Below, piece by piece: positions 9,347-17,255 of a stretch of DNA of 64,000 nt (within the stretch, counting starts at the first letter, position 1; each line of letters begins with the position of its first letter). Both the position numbers and the translations under genes were made by a program. Under the pieces are notes generated by a model. That model did not search any database. It saw only the letters and a list, made by a program, of their open reading frames with translations, and was not told the DNA's origin. Where the stretch lies: the NCBI RefSeq assembly GCF_030418305.1, contig NZ_JAUHPX010000002.1, positions 310,001 to 374,000 of the forward strand, in the 5' to 3' direction. This DNA is from Demequina lignilytica (GTDB lineage: Bacteria > Actinomycetota > Actinomycetes > Actinomycetales > Demequinaceae).

Positions 9347-10543
9347 TCAATCTTCCGCACCCCGCGGGAACTCGCCTCTGAGCCAATCACGGACCGCATC
9401 GACCGTTCCGAAACCGCGCTCTCGGAGCAAGTCGACAATGTCTCGCCCGCTGATCACGACGACTGGGTGTCCGTCCTCACGAATCTCCTTGTATGCCTGC
9501 TGGCCGACGTAGGACGTCGTTACGAAGACTCCAAATTCACGGTGCTTGATTCGCGAGATGAGTCGCGACACCTGCTTAACCCCGACTACGGTGTCGGGCG
9601 CGTAGCATTTCGCTTCCAGGGAGAACGTCAGCTCGATTCGATCGGACACGGGACCGAGCCCGTAGGAGCCGATGGCGTCGCGGCCTCCGTCGACAGAAGC
9701 TCGAGTCACTACTAGGCCACTCACTGCCGGCGACATCATCTGCCAGAGCTGAGCGGCACAATGCTCGAACTCGGTCGGCTCGTCTTCGAAGTAGGACTTA
9801 ATGGCAGCGAGCATCTGCTTGCCGACCGCATCGCTCGGCAACTGCTCGTCGCGCGTGCGATGGGTGGCATTGGGAACCGCGGTGAGTGCTTGGTACGCGC
9901 CCGTCCTGATCCAGTTCAACCACGGTTTGGGTGCGTTGTCCGTCAACGGGTGCCCGGCTGTCAGATCCGCCAGCCAGTCGCGCGACACAATGCCGACATC
10001 GAGCACGGTGAACATGGCCCGGTAGTTCTGGTATCGCTGACCCTTTGCGCTCTTCCAGACGGCTACAAGCCTTTCGTCTGGCCTGATCGCTGCACCACCG
10101 GGCACTAGCAGGCCCCTGAACGCTGCGCTCCTTCCGGGCGATGCCTTCTCAAACAGGAAGATTGGCGGGACCAAACTTCGCCCCTGCGGGCCGCCGTCAG
10201 CGTTCGCGAAGATATCGCGCAGCAGGATGTTGCCCTTGCGCGGAGTGTCATGCAGTGCCCGTCCGGGTGTCTTCTGATCGCCGTGATAGACGAAGATCCC
10301 CGTGCGGGGGTCCAACTCGTCAGGCCAGTCTGGGTCAATGCCGCTCGTGTAGAGGACGACGTACCTGACGGTCTGCTTGGTGACGCTCCCGAGCGGACGG
10401 AAGCCACCCACGTTTCCCACGGACAGCAGCTTGTTGATCGGATCGTCGCCGGCGTTGCCTGAGGTGCCACCCAGATAGACGGCGTCGATGACGAGATCAG
10501 CATCTGCATGCAGCTCGAAAGGCAGGTCAGTCGAAGTAGGCAC
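9347..10543 (-). CDS. AspBHI/MspJI-like modification-dependent restriction endonuclease
   Basis: Protein of 398 aa from the GTG at 10543 (an upstream non-start extension to 10594 is open). The N-terminal half, LVIDAVYLGGTSGNAGDDPINKLL onward with VLYTSGIDPDWPDELD, resembles the AspBHI N-terminal SRA-like domain that reads 5-methylcytosine. The C-terminal third is an Mrr-like PD-(D/E)xK nuclease: Asp289 in GGRDAIG, Glu310-x-Lys312 in LEAKCY, and a following Gln324 in VKQVSRL. In the family such enzymes cut DNA carrying modified cytosine and need no partner methyltransferase, which fits the absence of one here. It would act in the cytoplasm against methylated phage or plasmid DNA. It is the main cargo of the insert and points against the direction of the broken gene. 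The subgroup is recalled from sequence resemblance, not from a search. Confidence 0.75.
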   Translation of the reverse strand: MPTSTDLPFELHADADLVIDAVYLGGTSGNAGDDPINKLLSVGNVGGFRPLGSVTKQTVRYVVLYTSGIDPDWPDELDPRTGIFVYHGDQKTPGRALHDTPRKGNILLRDIFANADGGPQGRSLVPPIFLFEKASPGRSAAFRGLLVPGGAAIRPDERLVAVWKSAKGQRYQNYRAMFTVLDVGIVSRDWLADLTAGHPLTDNAPKPWLNWIRTGAYQALTAVPNATHRTRDEQLPSDAVGKQMLAAIKSYFEDEPTEFEHCAAQLWQMMSPAVSGLVVTRASVDGGRDAIGSYGLGPVSDRIELTFSLEAKCYAPDTVVGVKQVSRLISRIKHREFGVFVTTSYVGQQAYKEIREDGHPVVVISGRDIVDLLRERGFGTVDAVRDWLRGEFPRGAED

Positions 10544-10590
10544 GGTCTGATGTTGGCATAGCGCGCGCTGTGGCTGCGCGACAGGTCTGT

Positions 10591-10622
10591 CCAAGCCTGC
10601 TAGTTGCTGATCCGCCCGATCA
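10591..10622 (+). repeat. right copy of the 32-bp imperfect direct repeat
   Basis: Begins CCAAGCCTGCTAGTTG and ends GCCCGATCA; 27 of 32 bases match 9275-9306 in direct orientation. It lies between the endonuclease gene and the Cys-rich gene, so one gene plus one repeat forms a cassette-like unit of about 1.3 kb. Confidence 0.7.
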
Positions 10623-10663
10623 CGAGCGCGCCAGCATGGGGTGATACGCGGCGCGGATTGGCT

Positions 10664-11248
10664 CTAGGGATTAAGTCTCACGTCTGCTTGTACGCTGAGG
10701 GCTGCTTGCCAGATGGACTTGACTGCTTCATCGAGTAGGGCTTCACAGGTCTCCCACGCCGTCAGCGACTCGGCAACGTGCAGCGTTGCGACCTGGCGAA
10801 GGTGCTCCTCAGGTTCACCACAGGACTGGACGTTGCACTCTTCGTCGCTGTCGTCGATGGTCGCAGATGCAATTTCGCTGCCGGTGGCTGGGTCAAGCGC
10901 GACAAGGACCCAGGAACTCTCGTCGTACTGCTTGGTGTAGGGGGCGCAGTCGATGCACGCGTACTTCACTGAGCCTGAGTTGGTGCGCACTTGGAAGGCG
11001 GCGGGCGCAAAAGTCCACTGGCAATCTTCGACCGCGTTTCCCTCGCACAGCTGAATCGTGGGATTACCTGAGGACCGAACCATTTCGGCGGGTTCGATGA
11101 TGTCCTCGTGCATGTCCCTCATCGCTTCTGCCAGGTGGAGTGCGCAGTAGCCCGTGGCCGCGCGCGATGACGGTCGCCCGCGTGAACTGAGTCCGCTCTC
11201 TGTTGGAGTGCCGCACTCCACGCATATGTAGGTGCGCGACTCGCTCAT
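10664..11248 (-). CDS. Cys-rich protein of unknown function in the insert
   Basis: Protein of 194 aa starting MSESRTYICVECGTPTES, with GGGAG upstream of the ATG. The first CxxC (CVEC), a later Cys-x-x-His (CALH) and a CIDC pair (about residue 97-100) suggest one or two small metal-binding knuckles, probably zinc. The rest is acidic (DDSDEECNVQSCGEPEEH) with a C-terminal helix. No family recognised. It lies upstream of the endonuclease gene on the same strand but 120 bp away, separated by the direct repeat, so the two genes may have arrived separately. Codon bias is island-like. Confidence 0.6.
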   Translation of the reverse strand: MSESRTYICVECGTPTESGLSSRGRPSSRAATGYCALHLAEAMRDMHEDIIEPAEMVRSSGNPTIQLCEGNAVEDCQWTFAPAAFQVRTNSGSVKYACIDCAPYTKQYDESSWVLVALDPATGSEIASATIDDSDEECNVQSCGEPEEHLRQVATLHVAESLTAWETCEALLDEAVKSIWQAALSVQADVRLNP

Positions 11249-11430
11249 GCTGGGCTCCCATCCGAAGGATTGAAGGAATCATCGCAGACGACCGTTGCTC
11301 ATGGCGTGTGCACTTCCGCCTACGTCGCGAGCCCAGGAGGTGGGCGGGTGGCCATTGGTCCGTAGGGCCGTGCTCTAGCTCGTGCGCTGGCTGGCCTGCT
11401 TGAGCTTGGGCCTACGTTTATCGCCACGCC

Positions 11431-12099
11431 GCCGCCCTCATCCCCTTGGCCGAAGGCATCCCCGACGAGGTCGCCGCCCAGCTGGTCGCCATGCCCTTCT
11501 CCGCGATCAGCCTGCTCGACTCGCTCGACCTCTCCGAGGGCGACTGGCTGATCCAGAACGCCGCCAACGGCGCCGTCGGCCGCCTGGTCGCGCAGCTCGC
11601 GAAGCCGCGAGGCATCAACGTCGTCGGCCTGGTCCGCCGCGAGGCAGGCATCGCCGAACTCGAAGCCCAGGGCATCGACCGCATCGTCGCCACCGACACC
11701 GAGGGCTGGCAGGACCGCGTCGCCGCCATCGCCGGCGGCGCCCCGATCATTGTCGGCGTCGAGTCGGTCGGCGGCAAGGCAGCGGGCGACGTCATGTCGC
11801 AGCTCGCCGAGAACGGCACGCTCGTCGTGTTCGGCGCGATGGCCTCCCCCACCTTGGAGATCCCCTCCGGCGACGTCATCTTCAAGCAGGCCACCATCCG
11901 CGGCTTCTGGGGCTCCAAGGTCAGCGGCGCCATGCCCGCCGAGGACCGCCGCCGCCTCATGGGCGAGCTCTTCGCGGCGCTCGCCGACGGCACCATCACC
12001 CTGCCCGTCGAGGCCACCTTCGCCCTCGCCGACATCGCGGACGCCGTGACGGCGCACTTCACGCCGGGCCGCGCCGGCAAGGTGCTCCTCAAGCCCTGA
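11431..12099 (+). pseudogene. 3' part of the interrupted MDR-family oxidoreductase gene
   Basis: The frame from 11431 encodes AALIPLAEGIPDEVAAQL, a central Rossmann segment (WLIQNAANGAVGRLVAQLAKPRGINVVGLVRRE) and the end AHFTPGRAGKVLLKP, the C-terminal nucleotide-binding part of an MDR oxidoreductase. It lacks the GroES-like start, which is at 8986-9282. A TTG at 11446 could in principle start a 217-aa fragment, but no ribosome site is seen and a lone Rossmann half would not be an enzyme. Taken with the 5' piece this is one inactivated gene. The downstream APC permease gene may have lost read-through transcription as a result. Confidence 0.85.
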
Positions 12100-12147
12100 C
12101 GGAGGGACGATGCTGTGGTCGCCCTACGCTGGAAGCAGGGAGGTTCC

Positions 12148-13434
12148 ATGTCCAGCAGCGGCAAGCTCGGGCTGTGGCCCGTGGTGGCGATCGGCGTGGG
12201 CGGGATGGTCGGCGGCGGGATCTTCGCCGTGCTGGGCCTCGCGGTGCAGCTCGCCCACGGCGGCACCCCGCTCGCGTTCGCGATCGCCGGCGGCGTCGCG
12301 CTGCTCACCGCCTACTCGTACGTGAAGCTGTCGCTGGCCTACCCCGGCCGGGGCGGCACGGTGACGTTCCTCAACCGCGCCTTCGGCGCGAACTATCTGA
12401 CCGGCACCCTCAACGTGCTGCTCTGGCTCAGCTACATCGTGATGCTGTCGCTGTACTCGTACGCGTTCGGCAGCTACGGCGCCACCTTCCTCCCCGACCG
12501 GTGGCAGGGCCTGGGGGCGCACCTGCTCACCAGCGCCGCGATCGTGCTCATCGCGGGCCTCAACGTGCTGAGCGCCACCATCATCGGGCGCGCCGAGAAC
12601 TGGATCGTCGGCCTCAAGATCGCCATCCTCGCCCTCTTCGTCGGCGTCGGGGCGTTCGGGATCGACTCGTCGAGCCTGGCACCCACGGCGTGGGCTCCGC
12701 TGCTCCAGGTCGCCGCGGGCGGCATGATCATCTTCCTCGCGTACGAGGGCTTCGAGCTCATCGCCAACACCGCCGACGACGTCGCCGATCCCCACCGCAC
12801 CCTCCCCCGCGCCTTCTTCATCGCCGTCGGCTTCGTCGTGGTCCTCTACGTCGCCGTGGCGGCGGTGACGGTGGGCAACCTGAGCGTCGACAGCATCGTC
12901 GCCGCCAAGGACTTCGCCCTCGCCGAGGCGGCCAAGCCGTTCCTGGGCCAGGCCGGCTTCACCATGATCGCGATCGCCGCGATGCTCTCCACCGCGTCCG
13001 CGATCAACGCGACCCTGTACGGCTCGGCGCGGCTGAGCTACAGCATCGTCCGAGCCCACGAGCTCCCCCAGGCCCTCGGGCGTCGCCTCTGGGGACGGGA
13101 CATCGAGGGCCTTCTCATCACCGCCGGCATCACCCTGGTGGTCGCGAACACCCTCGACCTCGGCTCGATCGCGACCATCGGATCGGCAGGCTTCCTCATC
13201 ATCTTCGCCGCCGTCAACGCCGCGAGCGCCGTCCGCTCGCGCGACGTCGCCTCGCGCGCCTGGCTCTCCTGGGTCGCCGCCGCGGCGTGCGTGGTCGCAC
13301 TCGGCGCGCTGATCTGGCAGACGGCTCCGGACGATGCGCAGAACCTCTGGGTCCTGCTCGGCCTGGTGGGGCTCGCGGCCGGCATCGAGGCGGTGTTCCG
13401 CCTCACCGAACGCGCCGAGCTCCGCCTCGAGTGA
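12148..13434 (+). CDS. APC-superfamily amino acid permease
   Basis: Protein of 428 aa with about 12 membrane segments; the start GLWPVVAIGVGGMVGGGIFAVLG is the helix-1 G-x-G-I-F signature of APC transporters, and the helix-6 region contains FLAYEGFELIANTADDV followed by DPHRTLPRA, a family hallmark. It probably moves an amino acid or amine by proton symport across the cytoplasmic membrane; the substrate cannot be told. ATG 12148 has AGGGAGG at a good distance, preferred over the open extension to 12115. It follows the broken oxidoreductase by 48 bp; one GGGACGATGC motif sits in that gap. Confidence 0.85.
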   Translation: MSSSGKLGLWPVVAIGVGGMVGGGIFAVLGLAVQLAHGGTPLAFAIAGGVALLTAYSYVKLSLAYPGRGGTVTFLNRAFGANYLTGTLNVLLWLSYIVMLSLYSYAFGSYGATFLPDRWQGLGAHLLTSAAIVLIAGLNVLSATIIGRAENWIVGLKIAILALFVGVGAFGIDSSSLAPTAWAPLLQVAAGGMIIFLAYEGFELIANTADDVADPHRTLPRAFFIAVGFVVVLYVAVAAVTVGNLSVDSIVAAKDFALAEAAKPFLGQAGFTMIAIAAMLSTASAINATLYGSARLSYSIVRAHELPQALGRRLWGRDIEGLLITAGITLVVANTLDLGSIATIGSAGFLIIFAAVNAASAVRSRDVASRAWLSWVAAAACVVALGALIWQTAPDDAQNLWVLLGLVGLAAGIEAVFRLTERAELRLE

Positions 13435-13514
13435 GCTCTCACCAGCGCGCTACCTCGGGTGCCGCCAGCCCCGCAATCCCCGTGTGGAGAATCTGACACG
13501 CACTGACGTTCCGT

Positions 13515-13544
13515 TTGAAATACCTGACAAACCCCGTCTAAGGT
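13515..13544 (+). promoter_or_regulatory. putative promoter of the M28 peptidase gene
   Basis: TTGAAA (13515-13520), 18-bp spacer, TAAGGT (13539-13544), in the AT-richer gap before the peptidase gene. Confidence 0.5.
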
Positions 13545-13606
13545 CGCAAATACTGCGAGCGGGACAAACCCGGTGTTCCGCCCAGAACGATCAAGGGGGA
13601 TCTCCC

Positions 13607-15130
13607 GTGCATCACCGATCCAGTATGCGAACCAGAACGATCGCCTTCACCGCGACCGCCGGCCTCGCCGCCAGCGTCGCGATCGCGGCCGGCGCCCAGG
13701 CAGCCGTCCCGACCGACACCACCGACCTCCAGGACGCGGTGACCGCCGAGGGCGTCATGGAGCACCTGCAGGCGCTGCAGGACATCGCCGACGTCAACGG
13801 CGGCACCCGTCAGGCCGGCACCTCCGGTCACGTCGACTCGGTCTACTACATGAAGGACCTGCTCGACGCGGCCGGCTACGTGACCACCATCCAGCCGTTC
13901 ACCTACGAGCGCGAGACGCTCATCTCCGCGACGCTCGAGCAGCTCGCGCCGAACCCGACCTCCTATGTCCACGGCACGGACTTCTTCTACATGGAGGGCG
14001 CGGGTGCCACGACCGCCGGCGTCGCCGGCGTCGACCTCGCGCTGGACGACCCCGCGAGCTCCACCAGCGGCTGCGAGGAGTCCGACTTCGCCGGCTTCCC
14101 CGCCGGCGAGATCGCCCTGATCCAGCGCGGCGCCTGCACCTTCGCGCTGAAGGCGGAGAACGCGATGGCGGCCGGCGCGACCGGCGTGATCATCTTCAAC
14201 CAGGGCAACGGCGACGACCGCAAGGTCCTCTTCGGCGGCACCCTCGGCGACCTGCGCGCCACGATCCCCGTGGTCAGCGCCCCGTACGACCTGGGCGTCG
14301 AGTTCGCGGAGGCCGAGGGCCTCGAGCTGACCCTCGACGTGGATCTCGTGTGGAACCCGGTCGACACCATGAACCTGCTCGCCGACACCCCGACCGGTCG
14401 CACCGACCGCACCGTGGTGGTCGGCGGCCACCTCGACTCTGTCGGCGAGGGCCCCGGCATCAACGACAACGGCTCCGGCACCGCCGCGATCCTCGAGACC
14501 GCCCTGCAGATGGCGGCGCTCGGCATCGAGCCCGAGAACCGCGTCCGCTTCGCGTTCTGGAGCGGCGAGGAGGACGGCCTGCTCGGCTCCGAGTACTACG
14601 TCTCCCAGCTGTCCAAGTCCGAGCTCAAGGGCACCTCGGTGAACCTGAACTTCGACATGGTCGGCTCGCCCAATGCGGTGAACTTCGTCTACGACGGCGA
14701 CGGCGACGCGTTCGGACTCTCCGGCCCGACCGGCTCCGACGTGGTCGAGGACGTCTTCACCAGCTTCTTCGACGCGGCCGGCGCTCCCACGACGGCGACC
14801 GCCTTCGACGGACGCTCCGACTACCTCGGCTTCATCGAGGCGGGCATCCCGGCCGGCGGCCTGTTCACCGGCGCCGAGGGCATCAAGTCCGTCGAGGAGG
14901 CCGCGCTCTACGGCGGCGTCGCCGGCGTCGCGTACGACCCGTGCTACCACGCGGCCTGCGACACGATCGACAACGTCTCCACGGAGACGCTCGGCCTCAT
15001 GTCGGACGCGATCGCCCACGCGACGCTGACCTTCGCGGACACCACGTCCGCGGTGAGCGGCACCGCCAAGGGCAAGGCCAAGGGCCACTCCAAGGACCTG
15101 GAGTTCCTCGGCACCCACGCCGTCCGCTGA
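13607..15130 (+). CDS. secreted M28-family zinc aminopeptidase with PA domain
   Basis: Protein of 507 aa from GTG 13607, which has AAGGGGGA six bases upstream; Met at 13625 is an alternative. A signal peptide (RTRTIAFTATAGLAASVAIAAGAQA) is followed by an M28 catalytic domain interrupted by a protease-associated insert (about residues 135-245, with the ALIQRGACTFALKAENA segment). All five metal ligands are present: His275 (GGHLDS), Asp287 (NDNGSG), Glu322 with catalytic Glu321 (GEEDG), Asp350 (NFDMVGSP) and His448 (YHAACDT). It should release N-terminal residues from peptides outside the cell. Length and order match actinobacterial secreted aminopeptidases (aminopeptidase Y/S-like). A terminator follows at 15152, so it is probably monocistronic. 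Confidence 0.92.
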   Translation: MHHRSSMRTRTIAFTATAGLAASVAIAAGAQAAVPTDTTDLQDAVTAEGVMEHLQALQDIADVNGGTRQAGTSGHVDSVYYMKDLLDAAGYVTTIQPFTYERETLISATLEQLAPNPTSYVHGTDFFYMEGAGATTAGVAGVDLALDDPASSTSGCEESDFAGFPAGEIALIQRGACTFALKAENAMAAGATGVIIFNQGNGDDRKVLFGGTLGDLRATIPVVSAPYDLGVEFAEAEGLELTLDVDLVWNPVDTMNLLADTPTGRTDRTVVVGGHLDSVGEGPGINDNGSGTAAILETALQMAALGIEPENRVRFAFWSGEEDGLLGSEYYVSQLSKSELKGTSVNLNFDMVGSPNAVNFVYDGDGDAFGLSGPTGSDVVEDVFTSFFDAAGAPTTATAFDGRSDYLGFIEAGIPAGGLFTGAEGIKSVEEAALYGGVAGVAYDPCYHAACDTIDNVSTETLGLMSDAIAHATLTFADTTSAVSGTAKGKAKGHSKDLEFLGTHAVR

Positions 15131-15151
15131 CCCCGGACGCCTGAACACCAG

Positions 15152-15183
15152 CGAGGCCTCCGCCAGTGGCGGGGGCCTCGTTG
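15152..15183 (+). terminator. intrinsic terminator hairpin after the M28 peptidase gene
   Basis: Arms CGAGGCC-CCGCC and GGCGG-GGCCTCG around AGTG, then TTG. It is followed at once by the promoter of the next gene. Confidence 0.65.
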
Positions 15184-15209
15184 CCTGCCCGGACCACGCC
15201 CGCTAGGGT
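15181..15209 (+). promoter_or_regulatory. putative promoter of the serine hydrolase gene
   Basis: TTGCCT (15181-15186), 17-bp spacer, TAGGGT (15204-15209), about 40 bp before the start codon. Confidence 0.5.
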
Positions 15210-15250
15210 CGACGGAAATCCGCTCGCACGACCACTGGGGGGTGACACTC

Positions 15251-16720
15251 GTGCGACACCTGATCGCCACCGCCATTCTCGCGCTGGCCACCGTCGGCGG
15301 CGCCGGTGTCCCCGCAGCCGCCGACACGGCCGACAGCGACACCATCGGGTCCACCGCGATCGAGGACATCGTCGCCGCCGAGCTGCCCGCCTCGCTCGCG
15401 CCCGGCGTCTCCTACGCCGTGGTCCGCGGCGGCGAGCTCGCCGAGTCCGGCGGACAGGGCGTCGCCCGGAAGGGCACGGACACGCCCGTCACCGCGGACA
15501 CGCCCTTCCTCATCGGCTCGATCTCCAAGAGCTTCACCGCCCTCGCCGTCATGCAGCTGGTCGAGGCGGGCGACGTGGACCTCGACGCCCCCGGCGGGGA
15601 CTACGTCGAGGCGCTCGCCGGTACCCCCGCGGGCGCGCCGACCGTGCGGGAGCTCCTCAGCCACACCAGCGGCTTCTCCACCCTCCAGGGCAACACGGCT
15701 CACGGGGACCGGAGCGGCGGCGAGGACGACCTCGCCAACGCCGTCAGCGGCCTCGCCGACGTCACCCCCGCCTACGAGCCGGGCACCCGCTGGGAGTACT
15801 CGAACACCAACTACCAGGTCCTGGGCCGGCTGATCGAGGAGGTCATCGGCACCAGCTACCAGGCGTACGTGACGGAGCACATCCTCGAGCCGGTCGGCAT
15901 GACCGCGAGCACAGTCGCCGACGGCGCCGTCCACCTCGAGATGGCCACCGGCCACACCCCATGGTTCTGGACCAAGCGGCCGCTCGGCGAGACGCCCACC
16001 GACCGCGCGACCGCCCCGCAGGGCGGGATCATCGCGAGCGCCCATGACCTGTCGCTCTACCTCGGGATGATGATGAACGGCGAGGACGACGTCCTCAGCG
16101 CCGCCGGCAAGGCGCAGATGATGCGCCCCGCCAGCGCCGTCTCCCCCTTCTACGGCTTCGGCTGGTACGTCAACGGCGAAGGCACCGTCGGCCACTCGGG
16201 CGCCGTTCCCGGCGTCGAGACGCAGGCCACCATGGCTCCGGGCGGGAACGATGCGGTGGTGGTCCTGGTCAACGGCGGCAGCGGCATCGGCTTCGGGGAG
16301 ACCACCCAGCTGCGGTACGCCGTCACCGCGGCCGCGCTCGACCTCGACTACGCGGGCGAGGGGTCGCGGTGGGGGCAGAAGGCCCTGTTCCTCGGGCTCG
16401 CGCTCGCCCCCGTCCTGTACCTGCTCGCCATGGCGTGGGCGTGGGCCAAGCGGGACAAGGTCCGCGCGAAGACCTCCGGCGCCGCCGGCCTGTTCAGCCT
16501 GTGGTTCCCGGTGCTCACCACCGCGGCGGCCGCGTGGGTGCTGCTGTGGCTGGTCCCGGGCTTCATGGGCGCGCCGCTATCCACGGTGCGGATCTTCCAG
16601 CCCGACATGGCGCTCATCATGACCGCGACCGCCGTGGGCGGCGTCGTGTGGGCGCTGTTCCGGATCGTCATCGCCTACACCGGGCCACGCCCCGCCAACC
16701 GCCTACGCTCGACGGTGTGA
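15251..16720 (+). CDS. secreted, membrane-anchored serine hydrolase (class C beta-lactamase/PBP-like fold)
   Basis: Protein of 489 aa. A signal sequence (HLIATAILALATVGGAGVPAAA) precedes a beta-lactamase-like domain with Ser90-x-x-Lys93 (SISK), Tyr183-x-Asn185 (YSN) and His315-Ser-Gly (HSG), the three class C/DD-peptidase motifs. The last 130 residues hold three or four hydrophobic helices, so the catalytic domain would sit outside, tethered to the membrane. Likely activities are D-amino-acid or peptidoglycan hydrolysis, or an esterase; the substrate is not predictable. GTG 15251 is spaced 8-9 bp from a GGGGGG run; GTG 15242 is an alternative. Its stop overlaps the next gene's GTG in a GTGA. 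Confidence 0.85.
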   Translation: MRHLIATAILALATVGGAGVPAAADTADSDTIGSTAIEDIVAAELPASLAPGVSYAVVRGGELAESGGQGVARKGTDTPVTADTPFLIGSISKSFTALAVMQLVEAGDVDLDAPGGDYVEALAGTPAGAPTVRELLSHTSGFSTLQGNTAHGDRSGGEDDLANAVSGLADVTPAYEPGTRWEYSNTNYQVLGRLIEEVIGTSYQAYVTEHILEPVGMTASTVADGAVHLEMATGHTPWFWTKRPLGETPTDRATAPQGGIIASAHDLSLYLGMMMNGEDDVLSAAGKAQMMRPASAVSPFYGFGWYVNGEGTVGHSGAVPGVETQATMAPGGNDAVVVLVNGGSGIGFGETTQLRYAVTAAALDLDYAGEGSRWGQKALFLGLALAPVLYLLAMAWAWAKRDKVRAKTSGAAGLFSLWFPVLTTAAAAWVLLWLVPGFMGAPLSTVRIFQPDMALIMTATAVGGVVWALFRIVIAYTGPRPANRLRSTV

Positions 16721-17136
16721 CCCGCACCGCCAAGCCGAAGAAACCCCGCATCCCTCTCGAGGACGCGATCACGCAGTTCGGCCTCCCGCTCGCGAACCGC
16801 GACTTCGTCCGCGACCTCGCCGCCCACGTCGGCATCAGCGGCTGCGAGGTCACCCCCGGCTTCATCAAGGCGTTCCGCGCGGACCGCGGCAGCCCGCTGC
16901 GGATCGCGTCGGGCCACACCACCGGGTTCGTCTCCCGCGAGGAGGCGAAGGCCGCCGCCGGCGAGGGCGCCGATACCTGGGAGTCCGACCGCGCCTCCCT
17001 CTGGGGCGTCACGCACCCCGTCACCTACACGAGCCGGAACACCGCACGCGCCGAGGCCCCCGAACGCGACCACGGCACCTGCCCCGTGCACTTCGTGGCC
17101 CTGCCGGCGACGGGTGTGTGCGACCTCTGCGACTGA
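16717..17136 (+). CDS. Cys-tailed protein of unknown function, paralogue of the convergent gene
   Basis: Protein of 139 aa starting GTG at 16717 (VTRTAKPKKPRIPLEDAITQFGL). A TACGCT -10 box lies 7 nt before the start (16704-16709), inside the preceding gene, so it may also be transcribed as a leaderless mRNA. A helical N-terminal domain is followed by a beta-rich middle (PLRIASGHTTGFVSREEAK, SLWGVTHPVTYTS) and the C-terminus ERDHGTCPVHFVALPATGVCDLCD, whose three cysteines plus histidine could bind zinc. The same order of segments occurs in the convergent protein at 17256. No family or function recognised. Confidence 0.65.
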   Translation: MTRTAKPKKPRIPLEDAITQFGLPLANRDFVRDLAAHVGISGCEVTPGFIKAFRADRGSPLRIASGHTTGFVSREEAKAAAGEGADTWESDRASLWGVTHPVTYTSRNTARAEAPERDHGTCPVHFVALPATGVCDLCD

Positions 17137-17255
17137 CGCACGCATCGTGGGCCAGCGCACACGCTCACCCGTGCACGTCGCTACCGGCGCGGGCACGGCC
17201 CGCATGCCGCGCGGCCCATTCCAGTCTCAACCGGAATAGGCCAGAAGGCACCCCG

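Larger units (their letters stand above)
9283..11430. mobile_element. 2.15-kb insert carrying a restriction endonuclease and a Cys-rich gene
   Basis: Boundaries are deduced from the broken oxidoreductase reading frame; the exact right edge is uncertain by about 10 bp. The insert is visibly less GC-rich than both flanks, encodes two genes on the minus strand (9347-10543 and 10664-11248), and has no transposase, integrase or clear terminal inverted repeat. The host sequence at the left junction, TCGCCAAGCCCGC, resembles TCGCCACGCCGCC at the right, so a short target-site duplication or shared recombination core is possible. The dispersed GGGACGATGC motif common in the resident DNA is absent from the insert. 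Confidence 0.75.

Noticed and set aside
9283..11430. Terminal inverted repeats for the insert
   Set aside because: Only a loose internal similarity (CCAAT and CCACCCG near both ends, 50-70 bp inside on the right) was found; not at the junctions, so a classic transposon is not supported.
11446..12099. Independent 217-aa dehydrogenase gene
   Set aside because: It lacks the catalytic N-terminal domain and a ribosome site, and joins perfectly with the fragment at 8986-9282.
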